In this document: positions 1 to 8,513 of the stretch, piece after piece
How the letters are laid out: the number at the start of each line of letters is the position of its first letter
Position numbering within the stretch: position 1 is the first letter of the stretch
Source: Nitratireductor soli
GTDB taxonomy: Bacteria; Pseudomonadota; Alphaproteobacteria; Rhizobiales; Rhizobiaceae
Assembly: GCF_001050155.1 (NCBI RefSeq)
Contig: NZ_LFVY01000022.1
Coordinates: 17,648-81,647 of the forward strand
Direction: 5' to 3'
DNA length: 64,000 nt
Program-made: the position numbers and the translations under genes
Notes under the pieces: model-generated
What the model saw: the letters and a program-made list of their open reading frames with translations, nothing else
Told to the model about the DNA's origin: nothing
Database searches by the model: none

Positions 1-77
1 CGGGGCACGCCTCGCGGCCAAATGGCCGCAGGCTGGACGAGTTGGCAGGGCTGCGTGCGGCGGCTATTGAAGGTGCC

Positions 78-1214
78 ATGCTGTTTTGGATCCTCGCCGC
101 ATTGCTGACACTCGCCGCCGCCCTTGCGGTGATGCGGCCTTTCGCGACGCGCAAAGCCTCGCCGGCTGGCGGTGCGGATCATGATATCGAGGTCTATCGC
201 GATCAGCTTGACGAGCTTGGCCGGGACGTCGAGCGCGGCCTGATCGCTTCGGCGGAAGCCGAGCAGGCGCGCGCCGAAATCGGCCGCAGGATCCTGAAGG
301 TTTCCGAAATCGCCGAACAGCAGCAAGCTGGCGACACGAACCCAAACGCCGTTCGTCTGATTGCGGCAATCGCAATACTGGCAGTGCCATTGGTGAGCTG
401 GGGGCTCTACATCGCGACGGGCTCGCCTGGAATGCCGTCGCAGCCCTTGCAGGCGCGGCTCGAACAGGCTCCTTCGAATACATCCATTGACGATCTGATC
501 GCCCGCGCCGAAGCGCATCTGGCGGACAACCCGCAGGACGTTCGCGGCTGGCAGGTCCTGGTGCCGATCTATATGCGCCTTGGAAGGTTTGCCGATGCGG
601 AAACAGCCTTGCGCAACATCGTACGCCTGTCGGGCGAAAGCGCCGAATTGCAGGGAGCCCTCGGCGAGATGATCGTCGGCAGGGCCCAGGGCGTCGTCAC
701 GGCGGAGGCGGAGGCCGCTTTCAAGTCGGCCCTGGCCCTCGATCCCGGCGATCCGAAAGCACGGTTCTTCGTGGCGCTGGCGCGCGCCCAGGAAGGCCGC
801 TTGCCCGAGGCGCATGCTGCCTGGCGTGACCTCGCGGCAGACCTGCCCGACGGCTCGCCCTGGCGCGAGGCGGCTTCCCAGGCGTTGGCAGGTTCCGAAA
901 ATGCAGCCGCGCAGGCGAATGCCGAAGCTGCACCGGGGCCGAGCGATGAGGACGTCGCTGCAGCAGCGGACATGACTCCGGACGATCGTCGGGCGATGAT
1001 CGCCGGAATGGTCGCGCAACTGGATGAAAAACTGCGCGAAAACCCGACCGATGCGGACGGTTGGCGCCGGCTCATTCGCTCTTATATGGTGCTGCGTCAG
1101 TCCGACGATGCCCGCTCGGCGCTGGAGCGGGCGGTTGCAGCCCTTGGAGCCGGATCGCCGCAGAGCCAGGAACTGGAGGCTTTCGCGGCAAGTCTCGGCA
1201 TTGCAGTCGAATAG
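78..1214 (+). CDS. ccmI: CcmI, cytochrome c-type biogenesis TPR protein
   Basis: Membrane-anchored apocytochrome c chaperone of the System I maturation pathway; it holds apocytochrome c in the periplasm for haem attachment by CcmF/CcmH. The 378-residue product starts with a hydrophobic segment ([19 protein letters not shown]), has a second membrane segment at about residues 94-114 ([18 protein letters not shown]), then a long periplasmic region with TPR-like repeats (for example [14 protein letters not shown] and an [19 protein letters not shown] unit). An upstream TTG at 42 would add 12 residues, but the ATG at 78 directly precedes the membrane segment. The next gene, ccmE, starts 8 bp downstream, so this is the first cistron of a ccmIEFH (cycHJKL) operon. 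The family assignment is firm because of the neighbours; the start is likely. Confidence 0.93.
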   Translation: MLFWILAALLTLAAALAVMRPFATRKASPAGGADHDIEVYRDQLDELGRDVERGLIASAEAEQARAEIGRRILKVSEIAEQQQAGDTNPNAVRLIAAIAILAVPLVSWGLYIATGSPGMPSQPLQARLEQAPSNTSIDDLIARAEAHLADNPQDVRGWQVLVPIYMRLGRFADAETALRNIVRLSGESAELQGALGEMIVGRAQGVVTAEAEAAFKSALALDPGDPKARFFVALARAQEGRLPEAHAAWRDLAADLPDGSPWREAASQALAGSENAAAQANAEAAPGPSDEDVAAAADMTPDDRRAMIAGMVAQLDEKLRENPTDADGWRRLIRSYMVLRQSDDARSALERAVAALGAGSPQSQELEAFAASLGIAVE

Positions 1215-1221
1215 GTGTGAC

Positions 1222-1656
1222 GTGACACGAAAGCAGAAACGACTGGCGATCATCGCAGGAGCACTCGGCTTTCTCGGGGCCGCTGCCGCGCTGACCCTGT
1301 ATGCGTTGGGCCAGCAGACATCCTATTTCTACATGCCGGGCGACCTCGAGGAACGGCCCGTCGCCTCCGGCCAGCGCATCCGCCTGGGCGGGCTGGTTGA
1401 AAAAGGATCGATCGCGCATGGCGACGACACGCAGGTGCGCTTTGCCGTGACCGATGGCGACCATTCTGTCAAAGTCACCTATGCTGGCATCCTGCCGGAC
1501 CTTTTCCGCGAAGAGCAGGGAGTGGTGACCGAAGGAGCATTCGGCGCCGACCAGGTCTTCGTCGCCGACACGGTGCTTGCCAAGCATGACGAGAACTACA
1601 TGCCCAAGGAAGTGGCCGACAGCCTCAAGGAAAAGGGTGTCTGGAACGAGAACTAG
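1222..1656 (+). CDS. ccmE: CcmE, periplasmic haem chaperone
   Basis: Haem chaperone of cytochrome c maturation: it binds haem covalently and hands it to CcmF. The 144-residue product begins with GTG at 1222 ([16 protein letters not shown]), an N-terminal membrane anchor, followed by the OB-fold domain. The haem-binding motif HDENYMP is intact, with the covalent histidine at residue 122 and the axial tyrosine at residue 126. The frame is open further upstream, but that part overlaps ccmI in another frame, and the GTG start gives the normal family length. It lies 8 bp after ccmI and is followed by a perfect hairpin before ccmF. Confidence 0.95.
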   Translation: MTRKQKRLAIIAGALGFLGAAAALTLYALGQQTSYFYMPGDLEERPVASGQRIRLGGLVEKGSIAHGDDTQVRFAVTDGDHSVKVTYAGILPDLFREEQGVVTEGAFGADQVFVADTVLAKHDENYMPKEVADSLKEKGVWNEN

Positions 1657-1657
1657 A

Positions 1658-1702
1658 GCATTCATGCGACGCCAAATGGATCATTTTGCGTCGCATGAAT
1701 GC
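1658..1702. repeat. Perfect 15-bp inverted repeat between ccmE and ccmF
   Basis: The arm GCATTCATGCGACGC (1658-1672) is exactly complementary to GCGTCGCATGAATGC (1688-1702) around a 15-nt loop. It begins 1 nt after the ccmE stop codon. There is no T-run, so it is more likely an mRNA-stabilising or processing hairpin, or a dispersed rhizobial palindrome, than an intrinsic terminator, particularly as ccmF continues the pathway in the same direction. Confidence 0.75.
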
Positions 1703-1850
1703 GGTGAAAACCGATGGACGGGGCATCGACCTGCAAGAGCCCGGAGGGTGTTTCAGCATGGGCATGCCAGTTAAACTGATGGATTGCCGGCCGCTCAACG
1801 AGACGCGGCCTTGATCCGGAAACTGCAGGCTGTGTGGAGCGCTTCGCTAG

Positions 1851-3842
1851 ATGAGCATTGAACTCGGTCATTTTGCCCTTGTCCTGGCCTTCGCGCTGGC
1901 GCTGGTCCAGGCGAGCGTGCCGATTATTGGCGGGCAATTGAAGAATGAAGCGCTGATGCGGATCGGCGAACCGGCGGCGATCACCGGCTTTGCCCTCGTC
2001 GCGCTTTCCTTTGTCGCGCTGACGATGGCCTACGTGCAGTCCGATTTCTCGGTGCTGAACGTGTGGGAGAACTCGCATTCGGCCAAGCCGCTTCTGTTCA
2101 AGATTACCGGAACCTGGGGCAATCATGAAGGCTCGATGCTTCTCTGGGTTCTGATCCTGTTTTTCTTCGGCGCTCTTGTGGCGGTTTTCGGGCGCAATCT
2201 TCCCTTGTCGCTGCGCGCCAATGTGCTGGGCATCCAGGGCGCGATCGGCAGTGCATTCGTGCTGTTCATCCTTGCCACGTCCAATCCCTTCGCGCGCCTC
2301 GACCCGGCGCCGATGCAGGGGCGCGACCTCAACCCGATCCTGCAGGATATCGGCCTCGCGGTTCATCCGCCGATGCTCTATCTCGGCTATGTTGGGTTTT
2401 CCGTCGCCTTCTCCTTCGCCATCGCAGCGCTGATCGAGGGGCGCATCGACGCCGCATGGGCACGCTGGGTGCGGCCATGGACCCTGGCGGCTTGGCTGTT
2501 CCTCACCGGCGGCATCGCCATGGGCTCCTACTGGGCCTATTATGAACTGGGTTGGGGCGGGTTCTGGTTCTGGGACCCGGTCGAGAACGCCTCGCTGCTT
2601 CCCTGGCTTGCCGGCACGGCGCTTCTGCATTCAGCGCTGGTGATGGAAAAGCGCTCGGCATTGAAAATCTGGACGGTTCTGCTCGCCATCCTGACCTTCT
2701 CGCTGTCGCTTTTGGGAACCTTTCTGGTGCGCTCCGGCGTGTTGACCTCGGTCCATGCCTTCGCAACGGATCCGACGCGCGGCGTCTTCATTCTGGCGAT
2801 CCTGATGGTCTTCATCGGCGGATCGCTGGCGCTGTTTGCCTGGCGTGCAGCGACGCTGTCGGCGGGCGGATTGTTCCAGCCGGTTTCGCGCGAAGGCGCG
2901 CTGGTCCTGAACAACCTGCTTCTGACCACCGCCACGGCAACTGTGCTGATCGGCACGCTTTATCCGTTGCTGATCGAAGCGGTGACCGGCGACAAGATCT
3001 CCGTTGGTCCTCCCTTCTTCAACCTGACCTTCGGTCCCCTTTTCCTGCCGCTCCTGGCAATCGTTCCCTTTGGCCCGTTGCTCGCCTGGAAGCGTGGCGA
3101 CCTGGCGGCGGTCGCCCAGCGCCTTTTCGCCGCTTTCGGTATCGCACTTGCGGCGGCGCTTCTCATTTATCTCGTCGTCGACCGAACCTCCGTGCTGGCT
3201 GCCCTCGGTATCGGGCTTGGCGTCTGGCTGGTTATGGGTGCGCTGACCGATCTGGTGCTGAAATCCGGTCTTGGAAAGGTCGCCGCACCCGTCGTCTTGC
3301 GCCGGCTGACCGGGCTGCCGCGCTCCGTGTTCGGCACGGCGCTCGCCCATGCGGGTCTTGGCCTGACGACCATCGGCATCGTCGCCGTGACCACCTTGGA
3401 GACCGAAAGGATCGTTGCGATGCAGCCTGGCGACAGCGTCGAGCTGCATGGTTATGTCCTGCGCTTCGACAATCTGCGCCCGTTCACCGGACCGAACTAC
3501 ACCGAGGATCAGGGCAATTTCGCTCTGTCGCGCAAGACCGGCGCAGACCTCGGCGAGATTATGTCGTCGAAACGCTTCTATCCCGCCAGGCAGATGCCGA
3601 CGACGGAAGCGGGTATCCGGACGCTCGGCCTCAGCCAGCTCTATGTATCGCTGGGCGAAAAGACGCCGAGCGGCGCGCTGATCGTCCGGGTCTGGTGGAA
3701 GCCCATGGTGACGCTGATCTGGCTTGGCGCGCTGGTCATGATGGCCGGCGGTGCCGTCTCGCTGCTTGATCGCCGCCTGCGCGTCGGCGCGCCGATGCCG
3801 CGCAAGAAGCCGGCGGCTTTGCCCCAAGGCGGCAGCGCATGA
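1851..3842 (+). CDS. ccmF: CcmF, haem lyase subunit
   Basis: Integral membrane haem lyase/synthetase component that attaches haem from CcmE to the CXXCH motif of apocytochrome c. The 663-residue length is normal for the family. Numerous hydrophobic segments are present; the tryptophan-rich WWD-type haem-handling stretch is visible as GWGGFWFWDPVENASLLPW at about residues 234-252, as are conserved histidines such as HPPMLY. The stop codon overlaps the ccmH start by four bases (ATGA at 3839-3842), indicating translational coupling. The 195-bp gap upstream contains a hairpin; I see no other gene there. Confidence 0.97.
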   Translation: MSIELGHFALVLAFALALVQASVPIIGGQLKNEALMRIGEPAAITGFALVALSFVALTMAYVQSDFSVLNVWENSHSAKPLLFKITGTWGNHEGSMLLWVLILFFFGALVAVFGRNLPLSLRANVLGIQGAIGSAFVLFILATSNPFARLDPAPMQGRDLNPILQDIGLAVHPPMLYLGYVGFSVAFSFAIAALIEGRIDAAWARWVRPWTLAAWLFLTGGIAMGSYWAYYELGWGGFWFWDPVENASLLPWLAGTALLHSALVMEKRSALKIWTVLLAILTFSLSLLGTFLVRSGVLTSVHAFATDPTRGVFILAILMVFIGGSLALFAWRAATLSAGGLFQPVSREGALVLNNLLLTTATATVLIGTLYPLLIEAVTGDKISVGPPFFNLTFGPLFLPLLAIVPFGPLLAWKRGDLAAVAQRLFAAFGIALAAALLIYLVVDRTSVLAALGIGLGVWLVMGALTDLVLKSGLGKVAAPVVLRRLTGLPRSVFGTALAHAGLGLTTIGIVAVTTLETERIVAMQPGDSVELHGYVLRFDNLRPFTGPNYTEDQGNFALSRKTGADLGEIMSSKRFYPARQMPTTEAGIRTLGLSQLYVSLGEKTPSGALIVRVWWKPMVTLIWLGALVMMAGGAVSLLDRRLRVGAPMPRKKPAALPQGGSA

Positions 3843-4312
3843 ACGGGGGGGCGAAACAGGCACTTCGCACGCTCGTGCTTGCTGCGGTCCTCTGGTCGTC
3901 TCCCGCGCTGGCCGTACAGCCCGATGAGGTGTTGAGCGATCCCGTTCTCGAGCAGCGCGCCCGCGATCTTTCGGCCGAATTGCGCTGCATGGTCTGCCAG
4001 AACCAGTCGATCGACGATTCTGATGCCGAACTGGCGCGCGATCTGCGCATCCTGGTGCGTGATCGCCTGAAGGCCGGCGACGACAATGGGCAGGTGCTCG
4101 ACTATGTGGTCGCGCGCTACGGCGAGTTCGTGCTGCTGAAGCCACGCTTCAGTGTCCGCAACGCGTTGCTGTGGGGCACGCCGTTCGTTCTCCTGCTGGT
4201 CGGCGGGAGTGTGATCTACGCCAATGCGCGCTTGCGCAAGACCGACGGTCCCTCGGCGCTGAACAAGGACGAGCAGGCACGGCTTGACCAAATCTTGAAT
4301 GGCCGTGATTGA
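3839..4312 (+). CDS. ccmH: CcmH/CycL, apocytochrome c thiol reductase
   Basis: Periplasm-facing thiol-disulfide protein that reduces the apocytochrome CXXCH cysteines before haem ligation. The 157-residue product has a signal peptide (LVLAAVLWSSPALA), the redox motif LRCMVCQNQ with Cys50 and Cys53, and a single C-terminal membrane segment (LLWGTPFVLLLVGGSVIYA). This is the short CcmH/CycL form; the TPR function is supplied by CcmI. It is translationally coupled to ccmF and is the last gene of the maturation operon. Confidence 0.96.
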   Translation: MNGGAKQALRTLVLAAVLWSSPALAVQPDEVLSDPVLEQRARDLSAELRCMVCQNQSIDDSDAELARDLRILVRDRLKAGDDNGQVLDYVVARYGEFVLLKPRFSVRNALLWGTPFVLLLVGGSVIYANARLRKTDGPSALNKDEQARLDQILNGRD

Positions 4313-4360
4313 GTTTAAGCGCGCTGCCCCTTTGCCAAACGGCCGATAAGACCTAGTGTC

Positions 4361-4401
4361 CTGCCCCAGCCAAACCGATAGGTTTGGACTGGGACGGGCA
4401 G
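4361..4401. terminator. Imperfect hairpin after ccmH
   Basis: CCAAACC and GGTTTGG pair around a GATA loop, extended outward by CTGCCC/GGGCAG with mismatches. It is positioned about 50 bp after ccmH and before an unrelated gene. No U-run follows, so a terminator role is an inference from position. Confidence 0.45.
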
Positions 4402-4513
4402 GCCACTGGATGTTGATTCTGGGGCAACTTTGCGTCAATTGGAATGAATGCAAAGCCTCCATTTCAATTGAAGCGTGCACCAGCCTTCCTCTGACTTTCT
4501 CGGAGGCAGCGCC

Positions 4514-5761
4514 ATGACGTTCAAAGTGCAGCGAGTAGAATTCCCCGGTCACTCGGGCGCATCGCTCGCCGCGCGCCTTGATCTGCCGAACGGCCACGTG
4601 CGGGCCTATGCGCTGTTTGCCCACTGCTTCACCTGCTCGAAGGATCTGGCCGCGGCGCGGCGCATTGCAGCCGAACTGGCGCGCGAGGGCATCGCCGTTC
4701 TGCGTTTCGACTTCACAGGGCTGGGCTCGAGCGAAGGCGAATTCGCCTCGACGAACTTCTCCACCAATCTCGGTGACCTTGTCTGCGCCGTCGATTTTCT
4801 GCGCAGCCATTATGCGGCGCCCTCGGTCCTGATCGGTCATTCGCTGGGAGGTGCAGCCGTTCTGGCGATCGCTGGAGCGATTCCCGAGGTGAAGGCCGTG
4901 GCGACCCTTGGCGCGCCGGCCGACGCGGCGCATGTTCTCAAGAACCTCCAAGACCCGCCGCAAGGCATCGCCGCCGGTGACGCGGCTGAGGTCACGCTCG
5001 GCGGGCATCGCTTCAGCGTCACCGGCCAGTTCGTCGAGGACGTCAAGGCGCAGAACCTGCTGAAGGCGGTGGAGGCCATGCGCAAGCCGCTGCTCATCCT
5101 GCACGCGCCGCGCGACGAGATCGTCGGTATCGACAACGCGACACGGATCTTCCTCGCCGCCAAACACCCGAAAAGCTTCGTCTCCCTCGACAACAGCGAT
5201 CATCTCCTGAGCACGCCGGAGGATGCCGCCTTTGCCGGGCGAGTGATCGCCGGCTGGCTGTCGCGCTACATCGTTGCCGACGATCCCCAGGGCAGCGAGC
5301 CGGCCGAGCACGTGCGCATCATGGAAACCGGCGGGGGCCGGTTCCAGAATGCCGTCCAGGCGGGCCGGCACCGGCTCTTCGCCGACGAGCCGGAAAGCGT
5401 CGGCGGTCTCGACACAGGGCCTTCGCCCTATGATTTCCTGTCCATCGCCCTTGGCGCCTGCACCGCCATGACGTTGCGCATGTATGCCGACCGCAAGGGC
5501 CTGGACCTGGGACGGATCAGCGTCGACGTCTCTCACGCCAAGATCCACGCGGACGACTGTGCCGATTGCGCCGATGAGCTGAAGGGAATGGGCCGCATCG
5601 ACCGGTTCGAGCGTGTTCTCTTTGTCGATGGCGCCATTGATGACGCGCTGCGCGAGAAACTGGTCGAGATCGCCGGCAAGTGTCCCGTCCATCGCACGCT
5701 GGAGCGGGTCGCTCACGTACACACCATCGTCGGTGACCGGCCGGCGGCAGCGGGCAAATAG
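4514..5761 (+). CDS. Bifunctional alpha/beta hydrolase - OsmC family protein
   Basis: A 415-residue fusion. Residues about 1-255 are an alpha/beta hydrolase with the nucleophile elbow GHSLGG, an upstream FDFTGLGSSEG strand-turn, an acid-bearing HAPRDEIVG segment and the late histidine in DNSDHLL. Residues about 270-415 are an OsmC/YhfA-like domain with SPYDFLSIALGACTAMTLRMYA (first cysteine) and GKCPVHRTLE (second cysteine), the thiol pair used by OsmC peroxiredoxins. The ATG at 4514 follows a GGAGG Shine-Dalgarno at 4502-4506; a GTG at 4475 is less likely. It probably combines ester or thioester hydrolysis with peroxide detoxification in the cytoplasm, but the substrate is unknown. It sits between ccmH and degP as a single transcription unit. 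Confidence 0.9.
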   Translation: MTFKVQRVEFPGHSGASLAARLDLPNGHVRAYALFAHCFTCSKDLAAARRIAAELAREGIAVLRFDFTGLGSSEGEFASTNFSTNLGDLVCAVDFLRSHYAAPSVLIGHSLGGAAVLAIAGAIPEVKAVATLGAPADAAHVLKNLQDPPQGIAAGDAAEVTLGGHRFSVTGQFVEDVKAQNLLKAVEAMRKPLLILHAPRDEIVGIDNATRIFLAAKHPKSFVSLDNSDHLLSTPEDAAFAGRVIAGWLSRYIVADDPQGSEPAEHVRIMETGGGRFQNAVQAGRHRLFADEPESVGGLDTGPSPYDFLSIALGACTAMTLRMYADRKGLDLGRISVDVSHAKIHADDCADCADELKGMGRIDRFERVLFVDGAIDDALREKLVEIAGKCPVHRTLERVAHVHTIVGDRPAAAGK

Positions 5762-5900
5762 GGGCTTCCCGGCCTTGCCTGGAAAGATTACCAAAATTTC
5801 ATCAGCAGGAAATGGCGCTGTAATGTGCTCGCCACTATTTCTGCCGTTGAAACGCGTCGCGTCGCGTTGAATTCAGATCAGTTTCAAAGGATATGTCACG

Positions 5901-7448
5901 ATGCACCAGGATGCGAAAACCCCGGCAAAGGAACAAGGCATCATCGGCAAGGGACGAGGTCGCCTGATGGCGACGATCGCATCCGCCGCCATTGCCGGCG
6001 CCATCGGCTTTGGCGTCGTGACCAGCGGCACCGCCCCGGTTTTTGCCGAAGCAGTCAGGCTCGATCAGCCCGTGCAGGCGCCGAGCTTCGCCGACATCGT
6101 CGAGAAAGTATCGCCGGCCGTCGTCAGCGTTCGCGTCAAAGCTAATATCGAAACGGCTTCCGACAATGGCGGCGGCTCGATGTTTTTCGATATGCCCGGC
6201 TTCGAGGAGTTGCCGGACGGCCACCCGCTGAAACGGTTTTTCCGCGAGTTCAACGGCAAGCCCGGCGCTGAGAAGGATCGGCGCTTCGAGCGCCGTCGCC
6301 GCGCCCGCCCGGTGTCGCAGGGCTCCGGCTTCTTCATCTCCGAGGATGGCTATCTCGTCACCAACAACCATGTGGTCGAGGGCGGCAGCGAGTTCACCGT
6401 GGTGATGGACGACGGCGCCGAGATCAGCGCCAAGCTGATCGGCACGGACCCGCGAACCGACCTGGCGGTGCTGAAGGTCGATGAGAAGCGCACCTTCACC
6501 TATGTGGATTTCGCCGATGATGCCAAGGTGCGCGTTGGCGATTGGGTGGTTGCCGTCGGCAACCCGTTCGGCCTCGGCGGCACCGTCACCGCCGGCATCG
6601 TCTCGGCGCGCGGCCGCGACATCGGCGCCGGTCCTTATGACGATTTCATCCAGATCGACGCCGCCGTCAATCGTGGCAACTCCGGCGGTCCGGCCTTCAA
6701 TCTGACCGGCGAAGTGGTTGGCGTGAACACCGCCATCTTCTCGCCCTCGGGCGGCAACGTCGGCATCGCCTTCGCCATTCCCGCCTCCATTGCCAAGCAG
6801 GTGGTGCAGGACCTGATCAAGGACGGTTCCGTCGAACGCGGCTGGCTTGGCGTGCATATCCAGCCAGTCTCCAAAGACATTGCCGAATCGGTCGGTCTCG
6901 ACGAGGAGAAGGGTGCGCTGGTGGCCGATGCACAGGATGGCGAGCCGGCGGCCAACGCCGGCATCAGGTCGGGCGACATCATCATCGCCGTCGAGGGCGA
7001 GACCGTCGCCTCGCCGAAGGAACTGGCGCGTGCCGTCGCCGGCTTTGCGCCAGGCAATGAGATCGACGTCACCCTGTGGCGTGATGGAAAGACCGAAAGC
7101 GTCAAGGTAACACTTTCCGAAATGCCGGGCGTCGAGACCATGGCGTCGGCCAGGGACGGCGCACCGCAGCCCAGTCCCATGGCGGCACAATTCGGCCTGA
7201 CGGTTACGCCGGCCGAGGACGGTCCTGGCCTCGTCGTCACCGATGTCGAGCCCGGAAGCGCCGCCGACGAGCGGGGCATCGCGCCCGGCGATGTCATTCT
7301 CTCGGTCAATTCGCGTCAGGTGAAATCGGGCAAGGATGTCGAGGAGGCGGTCGCCGCGGCGGTCAAGGCCGGACGCAAGGCCGTGCTCGTGCAGATCGAG
7401 CGCGAGGACGCCAGCCGTTTCGTGGCCTTGCCGACAAGTGAAGGCTGA
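5901..7448 (+). CDS. degP: Periplasmic serine protease Do (DegP/HtrA)
   Basis: Periplasmic protein quality-control protease/chaperone, 515 residues. An N-terminal signal segment (ATIASAAIAGAIGFGVV...APVFAEA) precedes the trypsin-like domain. The catalytic triad is intact: His157 in TNNHVVEGG, Asp187 in TDPRTDLAVLKV and Ser261 in NRGNSGGPAFN. Two PDZ domains follow (about 290-385, beginning ERGWLGVHIQP, and about 410-505, with GSAADERGIAPGDVI). A basic RRFERRRRARP stretch precedes the protease core. It lies upstream of a two-component pair in the same direction; a hairpin separates it from the regulator gene, so transcription may be partly independent. Confidence 0.96.
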   Translation: MHQDAKTPAKEQGIIGKGRGRLMATIASAAIAGAIGFGVVTSGTAPVFAEAVRLDQPVQAPSFADIVEKVSPAVVSVRVKANIETASDNGGGSMFFDMPGFEELPDGHPLKRFFREFNGKPGAEKDRRFERRRRARPVSQGSGFFISEDGYLVTNNHVVEGGSEFTVVMDDGAEISAKLIGTDPRTDLAVLKVDEKRTFTYVDFADDAKVRVGDWVVAVGNPFGLGGTVTAGIVSARGRDIGAGPYDDFIQIDAAVNRGNSGGPAFNLTGEVVGVNTAIFSPSGGNVGIAFAIPASIAKQVVQDLIKDGSVERGWLGVHIQPVSKDIAESVGLDEEKGALVADAQDGEPAANAGIRSGDIIIAVEGETVASPKELARAVAGFAPGNEIDVTLWRDGKTESVKVTLSEMPGVETMASARDGAPQPSPMAAQFGLTVTPAEDGPGLVVTDVEPGSAADERGIAPGDVILSVNSRQVKSGKDVEEAVAAAVKAGRKAVLVQIEREDASRFVALPTSEG

Positions 7449-7461
7449 CAAGGCCGAACAC

Positions 7462-7500
7462 GGCGAAATCCTCTCCCGGTTCGAAGGAGAGGATTTCGCC
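7462..7500. terminator. Strong hairpin after degP
   Basis: GGCGAAATCCTCTCC (7462-7476) pairs exactly with GGAGAGGATTTCGCC (7486-7500) across a 9-nt loop, 13 bp after the degP stop. It lacks a T-run but is placed like a terminator or attenuator between degP and the response regulator. Confidence 0.6.
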
Positions 7501-7578
7501 GGCCGGGCCGACTTCCCATCCCATGCTTCCGCTTGAAAATGCCGCATGGCCTGATGCAAACCGGGTTATAAGAAGCGC

Positions 7579-8250
7579 ATGAAGATTCTTGTCATCGAAG
7601 ACGACCGGGAAGCGGCGGACTATCTGAAGAATGCGTTGTCGGAGGCCGGACACACGGCCGACATCGCCCGTGACGGCGACAGCGGCTTCTCGATGGCCGA
7701 GACCGGCAGCTACGACATCTACGTCGTCGACCGGATGCTGCCGCGCCGCGACGGTCTGTCGATCATCGCCGAGCTGAGAGGGACCGGCAACGACACTCCG
7801 GCGCTCATCCTGTCGGCGCTCGGCGAGGTCGATGATCGGGTCACCGGCCTGCGCGCCGGCGGCGACGACTACCTCACCAAACCCTATGCCTTTTCCGAGC
7901 TTCTGGCCCGCATCGAGGTTCTCAAGCGTCGCGCCGGCGCCAAGGAGATCGAGACGGTCTACCATGTCGGTGATCTCGAACTGGACCGCCTGTCGCATGC
8001 GGTCCGCCGCGCCGGCCAGGAGATCATCCTGCAGCCGCGCGAGTTCCGCCTGCTCGAATATATGATGCGCCATGCCGGCCAGGTGGTCACCCGCACCATG
8101 TTACTGGAAAACGTCTGGGACTATCATTTCGACCCGCAGACCAATGTCATCGACGTGCACATTTCGCGCCTGCGCGGCAAGATCGAAAAAGGGTTCGACA
8201 AACCGCTTCTGCATACGGTGCGCGGCGCCGGCTATATGCTGAAGGATTAG
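7579..8250 (+). CDS. OmpR-family response regulator
   Basis: A 223-residue DNA-binding response regulator. The receiver domain has the acidic pocket (EDD at residues 7-9), phosphoacceptor Asp51 in VVDRMLPRRDG and the lysine of DDYLTKPY. The C-terminal winged helix (about 125-223) carries ILQPREFRLLEYMM and DVHISRLRGKIEKGF. It is paired with the kinase that starts at 8514. As I recall, the same pair lies downstream of degP1 in Sinorhizobium, so it may sense envelope stress; that is inference. Its TAG stop codon falls inside the left edge of the inverted-repeat element at 8249-8512. Confidence 0.95.
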   Translation: MKILVIEDDREAADYLKNALSEAGHTADIARDGDSGFSMAETGSYDIYVVDRMLPRRDGLSIIAELRGTGNDTPALILSALGEVDDRVTGLRAGGDDYLTKPYAFSELLARIEVLKRRAGAKEIETVYHVGDLELDRLSHAVRRAGQEIILQPREFRLLEYMMRHAGQVVTRTMLLENVWDYHFDPQTNVIDVHISRLRGKIEKGFDKPLLHTVRGAGYMLKD

Positions 8251-8512
8251 GGTCAGGACCTACTAATCTTGCTGGATTGGCGAACGATGGACACGGAAAT
8301 GCAAGGAGAGATGCGCAGGACGGGCTTACGCCCGGCCAAGCGGCTCGACGCGGCAGTTCAAAGTCCATCGTCCGTCCCTTCGGGATATGGCCAATTTGCC
8401 TGGAGAGAGCGTTGCAAGCCTTTGAAAACCGGATGGTTTCCTGCAGGCTTGCGCCTCCTCTCCAGGCAAATTGACTCATACCAATCCAGCAAGATTAATA
8501 AGTCCTGACCCT
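8249..8512. mobile_element. 264-bp multi-hairpin element between regulator and kinase (MITE-like or structured RNA)
   Basis: Terminal inverted repeats of 32 bp lie at 8249-8280 and 8481-8512; the first 30-bp core (8251-8280 against 8481-8510) matches at 28 of 30 positions. Inside are further stems: 8281-8292 with 8363-8374 (11 of 12), a small TCCC-TTC-GGGA hairpin at 8375-8385, and a long hairpin at 8392-8473 with perfect 16-bp outer arms (CAATTTGCCTGGAGAG and its complement) and additional inner pairing. Together these form an outer stem with several arms, like a cloverleaf. It fills the whole space between the two genes and encodes no convincing protein. A non-autonomous transposable element or a structured transcript are both possible. 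Confidence 0.7.
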
Positions 8513-8513
8513 C

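Noticed and set aside
3641..5794. A 717-codon minus-strand open frame
   Set aside because: It is antisense to ccmF, ccmH and the hydrolase-OsmC gene, which all have intact motifs. Its own translation is arginine/glutamine-rich with no family features; such shadows are expected at this GC content.
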